A stretch of DNA of 64,000 nt, from the NCBI RefSeq assembly GCF_000757425.2, contig NZ_JPKR02000005.1, positions 434,001 through 498,000 on the forward strand, given 5' to 3'. Shown piece by piece: positions 48,736 through 56,691 of the stretch (its first letter is position 1; every line of letters begins with the position of its first letter). Origin of the DNA: Tatumella morbirosei (GTDB taxonomy: Bacteria > Pseudomonadota > Gammaproteobacteria > Enterobacterales > Enterobacteriaceae). The position numbers and the translations under genes are program-made. The notes beneath the pieces were generated by a model. It did not search any database. It was given only the letters and a program-made list of their open reading frames with translations, and had not been told where the DNA came from.

Positions 48736-48888
48736 CGGGACTCCTCGGATTGTCTTCTGACCATAAGAGATGGATGATGTGCCATTGAATTAAAAGTCCG
48801 GCGACCAGAGAAACAGAAATGACTGAAAACAGTTCACCTACAGCAGAATTGTCCTGCCAAAATAAGATGTTTAGTTATTATTTATTTC

Positions 48889-48902
48889 GCAACTCACATT
48901 AC
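48889..48902 (-). promoter_or_regulatory. Candidate MarR operator, binding-protein promoter side
   Basis: On the minus strand the sequence reads GTAATGTGAGTTGC. A very similar GTAATTCAGTTGC lies in the promoter of the divergent ATPase gene, so both could be bound by the MarR-type regulator encoded between them. This is inference from the shared motif only. Confidence 0.35.
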
Positions 48903-48914
48903 TGTTAAATAAAA

Positions 48915-49403
48915 TTAAAACAGGCCCGGAGACTGATGAAACTTCAATATTTTATGACACGCATGAATAATGATATTTTTCTCAAATTCAGTGACCATAT
49001 GAAAAAAGTCTTCATCCTGTTTTCTGGCGAGCCGAATCACTTTTGAAGCAAGCTGATGGCCTTTCGCCGTCAGATAAAGTTCCTGAGAACGTTGATCAGC
49101 CGGAGAAACTCGTCGAATAATCAATCCCTGATTTTCCATTTTCTCCAGCAGGCGCCCCATTGAGGAACGATCGCGGACAATAATATCTGCAATATCTGAG
49201 GGTCTAATCCCAGGGTGACGGGAAACAATCAACAGCGTGCCTATTTTTCCGGTACCCTTCGCCACATCCAGACCTGAAAGTTTATTATCAAGATCCCGGG
49301 AGACCGCTATATTCACACGGCGAATATAGAAGCTCAGCAGTGACTCCAACCCACCAAAATCGGCAGAAGGATTATTAAAATCTGTTGTGGTTAATTCATC
49401 CAT
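48915..49403 (-). CDS. MarR-family transcriptional regulator
   Basis: A 162-residue winged-helix protein with the MarR core at about residues 30-135: recognition region IRPSDIADIIVRDRSSMGRLLEKME, wing LIIRRVSPADQRSQELYLTAKG. It lies between the binding-protein operon (same strand, downstream) and the double-ATPase gene (divergent), so it is well placed to repress both halves of the importer. Confidence 0.88.
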   Translation of the reverse strand: MDELTTTDFNNPSADFGGLESLLSFYIRRVNIAVSRDLDNKLSGLDVAKGTGKIGTLLIVSRHPGIRPSDIADIIVRDRSSMGRLLEKMENQGLIIRRVSPADQRSQELYLTAKGHQLASKVIRLARKQDEDFFHMVTEFEKNIIIHACHKILKFHQSPGLF

Positions 49404-49551
49404 CGCTCACCTTTTCGAGTAAGACCGGCTGATAAATTCAGTATTCACAGATTAGTGGACAGTCACAACCAGTTTATCCATACGATTTTGTGATTTTATT
49501 AAGTAATCAACCTTACGCTCTGAGTCATAATAAAATGATCTTTCCTGATGG

Positions 49552-49564
49552 GTAATTCAGTTGC
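49552..49564 (+). promoter_or_regulatory. Candidate MarR operator, ATPase promoter side
   Basis: GTAATTCAGTTGC lies about 60 bp before the ATPase start and resembles the site in the binding-protein promoter. The motif is partly direct-repeated (a second GTAATCAC follows at 49571). Confidence 0.35.
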
Positions 49565-49621
49565 TAGTTTGTAATCACGGTAAAATCATCCCTCCCTGAA
49601 CTACCGCTGATAAAGGATACG

Positions 49622-51253
49622 ATGATGGAATGTCCGGAAATTACTGCCGAGAAAAATATTTTATTATCTGTTCGCCATTTGACTGTGGCATTGCCTGAAG
49701 GTATGGACCGCGATTATGCGGTTGAAGATATTAGTTTTGACCTGATGGCGGGCGAAATTCTTTGCATTATCGGCGAGTCTGGATCAGGAAAATCAGTGAC
49801 TGCACATGCGGCGATGGGGCTGTTACCCCCGGTGCTCAGCGTAAAGCAGGGCGAAATTATTCTAAAAAATCAGAATATATTAGCCTCTGACCCGACAGTG
49901 ATGCGCAGAGTGCAGGGTAAGACGATTGCCATGATTTTTCAGGATCCCCTGTCTGCACTTAATCCGGTCATGTCTGTAGGCAAGCAAATTTCAGAAGTCA
50001 TGGTTGCACATGGGGTCGGTACCCCGCTATCACGGCAACAGAAAGTGGTGTCATTACTCGAGGAAGTCGGTTTACCTGACCCGGAAACCCTTCAGCACCA
50101 GTATCCTTTTAACCTTTCCGGAGGTCAGCGTCAGAGAGTGATGATTGCTATAGCGCTGGCATTAGACCCCGATGTACTGATTGCAGACGAGCCGACCACC
50201 GCGCTTGATGTCACCACTCAGGCACAAATTCTGCAACTTATCCGCAGCCTGCAAAGCCGTAAGGCTATGAGCGTCATGTTTATCACCCACGATTTTGGGG
50301 TGGTTGAAGAAATTGCCGACCGTGTCGTGGTCATGCGCAGAGGAAAAGTGACTGAACAGGGGCCGGCGTCACAGGTGCTTCAGCATCCGGAACACGACTA
50401 TACCCGGCAGCTTATCCAGGCCGTACCACGGTTGTATAACGCACCACGGCCCCGGGAATCCAGCGCGCCGGTGGTTCTTGAAGCCATCAATCTCTGTAAA
50501 TCCTACCGTAAATCATCAGGGTTATTTGGCCGCTCCCGGCAGGTCACCGCGCTGAATAATGTCAGTTTTACACTACGAAAAGGTGAAACGCTCGGAGTGG
50601 TGGGAGAATCGGGGTCAGGAAAATCATCACTGGGCAGGGTGCTGGTAAAATTACTTGAGGCCGACTCAGGGCAAATTATGTTTGATGGGCGGGATATTAT
50701 TCCTGTCAGGGATAAAGATTTCCGGCCTTCACGCCCGTTGATTCAGATGATTTTTCAGGATCCCTTCGCCTCTCTCAATCCCCGCCAGACTATAGGGACT
50801 ATATTATCAGTAGGCCCACGAACTCACGGGGGAATGACAGAAACAGAAATCCGGACCAAAGCTCTTAACTTACTGTCATTAGTAGGCCTGGAAAACAGTG
50901 CTTACGAGCGGTATCCTCATGAATTTTCCGGAGGGCAGCGCCAGCGGATTGGTATTGCCAGAGCGCTGATGTTTGACCCTCTGTTGCTGGTTGCCGATGA
51001 ATCCGTATCCGCACTCGATGTTTCTGTGCAGGCACAGGTACTGGAGCTGCTGGTAAAAATTCAGCAAAAAACCCGGGTCGCCATACTGTTTATCACGCAC
51101 GACCTGCGGGTCGCCAGCCAGGTATGTGATGAACTGCTGGTATTGTGGAAGGGAAATGTGGTGGAACAGGGAACTCCGCAAAAACTGCTCTCTGCTCCGG
51201 AGCATGCATATACGCAGACTCTGGTGAATGCTATTCCTGGACAGCGGATGTAA
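49622..51253 (+). CDS. Double ATPase of a peptide-type ABC importer (DppD-DppF fusion)
   Basis: A 543-residue protein with two nucleotide-binding domains in one chain, the GsiA/YejF layout. Domain 1 (about 10-270) has Walker A GESGSGKSVT, signature LSGGQRQRVMIAIAL, Walker B LIADEPTTALD; domain 2 (about 285-540) has GESGSGKSSLG, FSGGQRQRIGIARAL and LVADESVSALD. Both are intact. It is divergent from the MarR regulator and the rest of the transporter; it should power the DppB/DppC-like permeases encoded on the other strand, which have no ATPase of their own. Confidence 0.9.
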   Translation: MMECPEITAEKNILLSVRHLTVALPEGMDRDYAVEDISFDLMAGEILCIIGESGSGKSVTAHAAMGLLPPVLSVKQGEIILKNQNILASDPTVMRRVQGKTIAMIFQDPLSALNPVMSVGKQISEVMVAHGVGTPLSRQQKVVSLLEEVGLPDPETLQHQYPFNLSGGQRQRVMIAIALALDPDVLIADEPTTALDVTTQAQILQLIRSLQSRKAMSVMFITHDFGVVEEIADRVVVMRRGKVTEQGPASQVLQHPEHDYTRQLIQAVPRLYNAPRPRESSAPVVLEAINLCKSYRKSSGLFGRSRQVTALNNVSFTLRKGETLGVVGESGSGKSSLGRVLVKLLEADSGQIMFDGRDIIPVRDKDFRPSRPLIQMIFQDPFASLNPRQTIGTILSVGPRTHGGMTETEIRTKALNLLSLVGLENSAYERYPHEFSGGQRQRIGIARALMFDPLLLVADESVSALDVSVQAQVLELLVKIQQKTRVAILFITHDLRVASQVCDELLVLWKGNVVEQGTPQKLLSAPEHAYTQTLVNAIPGQRM

Positions 51254-51644
51254 GACTACCCGACAGGGTGCAATCCGCTTAATCATTTCCGCAAGACAGA
51301 TCTTTTCACCTGCGGACCTTGCCGTGGGTCCAGGGAGCATTCCGGGCCGTTCCGGATATCGGCTGCCTGGAAATTGAGTGGTGAAATGGGATAGCCTGCG
51401 AAATATTTTGGCAGACAAATAACCCAAAGTTAGCAGGTCACCCTGCTGTAAACGATTGATTCTGACAGCTGAGATGTCATACAGCTCTCTTATCAAGGTT
51501 AAAACGCCGGGAAACTCCTCCCGGCGGCGATAAACCTGAAGAAAATCGATAAAACCGACCCTTATTAATGCATCAGAAACCATGAGACGTTCTGTTTTTC
51601 CAGAGCTAAAGCTTTATTCCAGAGTCCCCCGGTCATTACCTGCA
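51254..51644. other. Intergenic region with a minus-strand terminator-like hairpin
   Basis: About 390 bp between convergent genes. The hairpin CGCCGGGA/TCCCGGCG at 51505-51526 is followed on the minus strand by GTTTTAA and could end the thioredoxin-fusion transcript. A long minus-strand frame over 50879-51583 is mostly antisense to the ATPase gene and is not supported. Confidence 0.5.
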
Positions 51645-52874
51645 TCAGAGGAGCGATATAAAAAAATCTTTCGATAAACGGTAGGTATCTCCCTCTTTGA
51701 TCTGCTGAATCATTATTTTTTCTTTCTGATAATACGATTTATTTTCTTCATTTAATGCGGCCCAGTCAATGTATAACGAATCGTTATATCCCTGGCTATA
51801 AATATCCTTACCTGCTTCATTATCAGCCTCGTATTTTTTTCTAATCCATTGTGTTCTTTCACGAGGCACATCAAATATCTCCCTATGCGTCCAGTTATTT
51901 ATCAACTGATATTTAAGTTCATAAAAGCAGTTACTCAGCATCGAAAAAGCAGAGATATTCTGGCTATGATTAACATCCACCGGAGGAGAGTGACTAAAAA
52001 TAAAGGCAGAAAGGTAATACTCCAATTCTGAGCCAGGCGGGCAATTGCTTTTTAACACACTGGCTTCAGATTCTATCTCTTTCCATACCGATAATGCTAA
52101 TGGTTTATCATCAATAACATCGCTGATTGCCTGACACCAGGCATGGAGTAGCTTCTGCTGCTGGTCACTCACTTTGACGATTGTACACTCTGACACCTCA
52201 CTCAATAACCAGTGCCGGATAACCTGCAGGTGAATAAGACTATAATCCTTACCCAAAATAATCTTTTTTGACAGTTTATTGATTTCGTCAACCTCCTTAA
52301 AGGAGAGAAATGACAAAAGGCTTAAAAAAATATCAGGCAATCCAAAAACACGTGACAAATAATCATTATCAGGTTCTATATGCATGAGTAAATTACCCTG
52401 CCTTACAGGGCCGCCGGTCATTTTATCTGCTTGATCAAAATTTTCATGTTCCGGCATTAACTGGCTGATAAAAAATTCCATCACATATTGATCATTATAA
52501 AAAGAAGGCCAGTCAAAAATTTTATAATGATAAGTGGGTACACCGGAATCATTTTGACAATTATTAACTGTCAGCCATGTGATGAAGTCTGCTTTACTGG
52601 TTACACCCTGCTTCCGACCAACCTCCTTGCCATTAGAAAACAAAATAAATGCCGGGATACTCCTGACATTAAGTTCTGTAGAAACTTTAATATAATCATC
52701 AATATTAACTTTAACTATGTTGAGGTTTTCTGAATAATCCTCAGACAACTGTTCCAGGACAGGCTCCATTGATTTACAGGGGCCACACCAGGGCGCCCAT
52801 AAATCAAGTAAAACAAAACCACGCTGTTCACTGACAAACTGAATAATGTTTTCTTCAGTAAAGTTTATCATCAT
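51645..52874 (-). CDS. Thioredoxin domain fused to a large domain of unknown function
   Basis: A 409-residue protein. Residues about 3-105 are a complete thioredoxin fold: the active site WCGPC at 29-33 and the cis-proline loop RSIPAFILF near residue 75. There is no signal peptide or membrane helix, so it should be cytoplasmic. The remaining 300 residues are rich in tryptophan, tyrosine and asparagine, look mostly helical and match no family I know; unlike YbbN/CnoX they show no clear TPR pattern. It is the last gene of the minus-strand cluster with two ABC half-transporters and a TonB system. A role in reducing, trapping or processing an imported cargo is plausible but unproven. The gene is A+T-rich like the whole cluster. 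Confidence 0.75.
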   Translation of the reverse strand: MMINFTEENIIQFVSEQRGFVLLDLWAPWCGPCKSMEPVLEQLSEDYSENLNIVKVNIDDYIKVSTELNVRSIPAFILFSNGKEVGRKQGVTSKADFITWLTVNNCQNDSGVPTYHYKIFDWPSFYNDQYVMEFFISQLMPEHENFDQADKMTGGPVRQGNLLMHIEPDNDYLSRVFGLPDIFLSLLSFLSFKEVDEINKLSKKIILGKDYSLIHLQVIRHWLLSEVSECTIVKVSDQQQKLLHAWCQAISDVIDDKPLALSVWKEIESEASVLKSNCPPGSELEYYLSAFIFSHSPPVDVNHSQNISAFSMLSNCFYELKYQLINNWTHREIFDVPRERTQWIRKKYEADNEAGKDIYSQGYNDSLYIDWAALNEENKSYYQKEKIMIQQIKEGDTYRLSKDFFISLL

Positions 52875-52996
52875 AACCTCTTATAGTATTCCGCTGGTAA
52901 AATACGGGTTAGCATGTAATAAAACATCAGATGCTAACCTATATAAATTCAAATATTAAAAAACAGCTAAAAAATTTGATCGCTATAGTGTAATAG

Positions 52997-54706
52997 CTAT
53001 AAATTCTCTACTGGTACATATTCCCACTGGCCGTTGGTCGATAATGCCAGATTCATACTATGGTAGCGAATGAGTGTTTCCCTGTGAGCAACACTAACCA
53101 CATAAATATGGTGTTCCGATAACAGACTATAGACGCGGGCTTCAGTTTCATAATCCAGTGCGCTGGTTGCCTCGTCAAGGAATATAAATTCAGGTTTACG
53201 TAATAACACCCGCACAAAAGAAATTATTTGTTGCTCTCCCAAAGAGAGTTCCTTTTTCCAGTCAGATTGAGCATCAAACCCTCCGTGTTTAATAAGAATA
53301 TCCTCTTTTCCTAACCGATGGAGGATATTAACTATTTCTTCATCAAAATCATTATTATCCTGCAAGGGATAGGTAAATTGTGAACGCAAATTAGCAGTGG
53401 TCATATACGTCTTTTGTGGTAAAAACATGATATCATGTTCATTCGGTATATAAATATTACCCGTGGCATAAGGCCAAATTCCAGCAAGCATACGTAATAA
53501 CGTACTTTTACCAACACCGGTCGGGCCTGTAATAATAGTATTCTCTTTTATTGAAATATTCAGGTCTTTTATCAGTAAAGTAGCATTATCAGGAAGGTAG
53601 ACATTCACATTGTTGAGCTCTATTTCCCCGGAATAATGACGATCAACCCCCTGGTCTTTACCGTCGTCCTTACTGACAGCACTGTGGATATCTCTTATCT
53701 CGTAGACACGATTAACACTCGGCACCATATTAATCACGGATGGGATAATACTGAGTAATCGGTTAGCCATCATCCAGACAAATGTAACACTCCCCGTAAC
53801 CTGATCGATAGTTCCATATTTAATTAAACCAGAAAAATAGAGTGGTATGATAAAAAAAAGAGGAAAAATAGAATAGAAAGAATCTACAAGTGTATAGACT
53901 ACTGAAATAGAAAAATTATAAAATATTAATTTTCGTGACCATAGTACACTCTGTGTCAGCAGGGAAAACAATCTATATTTTTCTGAATCCTCACCACGAT
54001 AGAGTGAAATGACTTCTGCATCATCTCTCAACTGTACTAGCCCGCTACGATAATTTGCAGTTGACTTAATAATATTCCAGTTAATTTTAATCAATGGGTT
54101 ATTAATTAGTATATAAATAATCAAAACGAAAAACAGAGAAAAAACAACTGAATAACTCAATACGGGAGATACTGATTTTATAATACCTAACTGAATATTA
54201 AATCCCATTAAAATACCAAACACTGTCGTTGGAAGAGCCACAATTGCAAGACAAAACGCGCTGATATCCTGTTGAATCCTCTGGTCTGGGTTATCGATTT
54301 CCGGGTACATGCCTAATTTATAGTACAAACGGTCAGACAGATAGTCTGCTACTATCTCTTTTGTCAGATTTTTACGCCAGTCCTGAACCAGCCAGGATGA
54401 AAAAAAGTCTGTTGTTTGAAACATAACGCCTAATGAAATGCTAATAAAACTTATCCATGTTAATAAACGCCAGTATATGGGCTGTTTTCCTACCAGCGCA
54501 TTAGTCTGTTCTGCAATTAAATTTGAAATATATCCCCCCAGATAACTGGTACATACTGAGATAAAAATGCACAGTAGCAGCATCGCCCAAGGCCTGTAAG
54601 CATTCTTTCCAAACCAATAGCCTTTGCAGAGCTTAGCCGCTCGCTTAAAAAAGGTGATACTTATCCTGTAACGTTCATTATTATTAAGTAGAGATTCATT
54701 GATCAT
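52997..54706 (-). CDS. SbmA/YddA-like ABC half-transporter, second of a pair
   Basis: A 569-residue fused permease/ATPase of the ABC_membrane_2 (YddA/BacA-related, ABCD-like) type. Five to six helices lie in residues 40-330; the nucleotide-binding domain has Walker A ITGPTGVGKST, Walker B FIFLDEATSALD and H-loop VAHRE. Its signature motif reads LSLGEQQIISFVRVLL, where the arginine normally found after QQ is isoleucine, so the ABC signature is degenerate. The start overlaps the stop of the preceding gene by 4 nt (ATGA), so the two are translationally coupled and probably form a heterodimer. Relatives import B12, peptides or antibiotics. Confidence 0.85.
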   Translation of the reverse strand: MINESLLNNNERYRISITFFKRAAKLCKGYWFGKNAYRPWAMLLLCIFISVCTSYLGGYISNLIAEQTNALVGKQPIYWRLLTWISFISISLGVMFQTTDFFSSWLVQDWRKNLTKEIVADYLSDRLYYKLGMYPEIDNPDQRIQQDISAFCLAIVALPTTVFGILMGFNIQLGIIKSVSPVLSYSVVFSLFFVLIIYILINNPLIKINWNIIKSTANYRSGLVQLRDDAEVISLYRGEDSEKYRLFSLLTQSVLWSRKLIFYNFSISVVYTLVDSFYSIFPLFFIIPLYFSGLIKYGTIDQVTGSVTFVWMMANRLLSIIPSVINMVPSVNRVYEIRDIHSAVSKDDGKDQGVDRHYSGEIELNNVNVYLPDNATLLIKDLNISIKENTIITGPTGVGKSTLLRMLAGIWPYATGNIYIPNEHDIMFLPQKTYMTTANLRSQFTYPLQDNNDFDEEIVNILHRLGKEDILIKHGGFDAQSDWKKELSLGEQQIISFVRVLLRKPEFIFLDEATSALDYETEARVYSLLSEHHIYVVSVAHRETLIRYHSMNLALSTNGQWEYVPVENL

Positions 54707-56466
54707 TTTTTTAACCCTGGTTCTATTTCATTAGAAGGTAACAGGAGGTTTTCAATTGTCCATTCCCCATCGGAGTGAAGCTGTAGCAGATAGTGATGAT
54801 ATTTTATTACAGTGTCATTATGCGCAATGGTAATTATATTTATATTCATATTAAACAATTGATAATAAATATTTGCTTCAGTATCAGGATCCAGAGCGCT
54901 GGTCGCTTCATCAAGAAATACATATCCGGGTTTTGCTAAAATAACTCTTGCCAGTGCTATACGTTGCTGCTCACCGAGTGATAAACAATTTTTCCAGTTT
55001 TCAACCGAATCAAGTGAGCCATACTGATTTACCATCTCTGATAAATTGACTAATTGTATTACTGCCAACAATTGCTCATCATTGTAAGCACTCACCGGAA
55101 AGGGATAACAAAACTGGTCACGCAACGAGCCACTGATAAGATATGGCCGCTGCGGCAAAAAAAAGATATCCTTTTCAGGGGGTAACTCAACCACTCCTTT
55201 TCCTTCAAACCACAATCCTGATAAAACACGAAATAATGAACTCTTACCACTACCTGTTTTTCCCATAATAACTATATTTTGTCTTCCGGATTTATCCGGA
55301 GATAACTCAAAATTAAAATCATTTAATAATAAGTTTTTGGTTCCTGGAATATAAATCGTCAGGCCAGTTATTTTCAAACTGTTTCCAACTGCACGTATTA
55401 TACAATTCTCCGGGTGTTTTCCCCCGGACATATTACGCTCATTGCTTTCCTGAACTTCAGCCAGTCGCGTGATTGAGGGGGCAACGTTTATAATCTGCGG
55501 TATTTGGAATGTCAGTATACTAAAGCTCATCATCATCATGCTGGCTGAAGCGACACCTTGCATGACTTCACCATAGCTCATATGACCTTTAAAATACCAG
55601 GGCACCAGAATAAGCATCGGAAGTACATCCCAGAGCAACATGATAATACTGGAGGTCATCCCAATAACCCATTGATATCTCACATTAATCATTGTTTTGT
55701 TTATGGCTTGTCCCAGAAAACCATGAATAGATGAGGTTTCCGCCTTCTCTCCCCGTAGCAAAGCAATTTGCTCCGCATTATTTCTTGTTTGCATCAGAGA
55801 GTAACGGAAATCACCCTCTGCAATTTTAATATTAAAAATTTGGCGGATAGCGGGACGATAGATAAAATAGGTCACGAAAAATCTGAATAACGTATATCCC
55901 AGCACCAGCGTAATCAGTTGTGGCGACAACGTATAAAGAATGGATGCCTGGACTATCGTATCACCAACAGATCCGATTACTGCCCTGGGGTTCTCAACAA
56001 GTGCACTGCATACCGGAGAAATTTCCTCCTCGATGCGTTGGTCAATATTATCGATTGGACTATCGTATTGAATATTATAATAGTTATTTTTATAAAGAAG
56101 TTTTCCTATAGTATCTTTTGCGAGCCATGGCCACCATCTTATATTAATCAACCCCTCAATAAGTGGCATAAGAGAGGTAAGTAACGATCGAAAAAATCCG
56201 TAAACAGACAATAAGATAATAAACTTTATGTACTCATCCTGATGCTTAGCGACTAAGGCATCTGTTGCTTCCCTGGTCATTACGGAAAAAGATGCTCCGG
56301 AATAAGTGTAACCTGCCATAACTGCGCCCAATAATCCTAACAGCACCCATGATTTCCAGGCTGTTTTCCTTAGCCAGTACATCCGGTATAATTTCCAGAC
56401 CCTTCTGAAAAATAATGCATTTATTTTGAAATTTTTATTATTACTTTCTGTTTTTTGCATAGACAT
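54703..56466 (-). CDS. SbmA/YddA-like ABC half-transporter, first of a pair
   Basis: A 587-residue paralogue of the next gene. ATG 56466 (behind AGGAAA) is chosen over an upstream ATG at 56550. The membrane part includes helices at about 40-65, 85-110, 165-220 and 275-330. Walker A is IMGKTGSGKSS, the signature LSLGEQQRIALAR is complete, Walker B is YVFLDEATSALD and the H-loop IAHND is present. The L-S-L-G-E-Q-Q form of the signature is typical of the YddA/ABCD group. With its partner, whose signature is degenerate, it should form an asymmetric heterodimer with one canonical site. Confidence 0.86.
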   Translation of the reverse strand: MSMQKTESNNKNFKINALFFRRVWKLYRMYWLRKTAWKSWVLLGLLGAVMAGYTYSGASFSVMTREATDALVAKHQDEYIKFIILLSVYGFFRSLLTSLMPLIEGLINIRWWPWLAKDTIGKLLYKNNYYNIQYDSPIDNIDQRIEEEISPVCSALVENPRAVIGSVGDTIVQASILYTLSPQLITLVLGYTLFRFFVTYFIYRPAIRQIFNIKIAEGDFRYSLMQTRNNAEQIALLRGEKAETSSIHGFLGQAINKTMINVRYQWVIGMTSSIIMLLWDVLPMLILVPWYFKGHMSYGEVMQGVASASMMMMSFSILTFQIPQIINVAPSITRLAEVQESNERNMSGGKHPENCIIRAVGNSLKITGLTIYIPGTKNLLLNDFNFELSPDKSGRQNIVIMGKTGSGKSSLFRVLSGLWFEGKGVVELPPEKDIFFLPQRPYLISGSLRDQFCYPFPVSAYNDEQLLAVIQLVNLSEMVNQYGSLDSVENWKNCLSLGEQQRIALARVILAKPGYVFLDEATSALDPDTEANIYYQLFNMNINIITIAHNDTVIKYHHYLLQLHSDGEWTIENLLLPSNEIEPGLKK

Positions 56467-56691
56467 GATTTTTCCTGAATATTGATAGTTTATATACCTC
56501 AGGTTATAAGCACCCTTGATAACACCCTGGAGATTTAATAGTCTAAACACCTTAATAAAAAAATAATTATTCCTGGCAACACTTAAAGAAATGTAACAGG
56601 CCCTCTTTTAATTTTTATCACCATCCACCATCAAACAAATAAAATCCAACTATATCTATTCATTTTAACTTCGCATGAGTTTTCCCTTGTG

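Noticed and set aside
50879-51583. Minus-strand frame of 234 codons overlapping the end of the double ATPase
   Set aside because: Two thirds are antisense to a conserved ABC domain and the rest shows no family motif; antisense frames of this kind are common opposite ABC genes.
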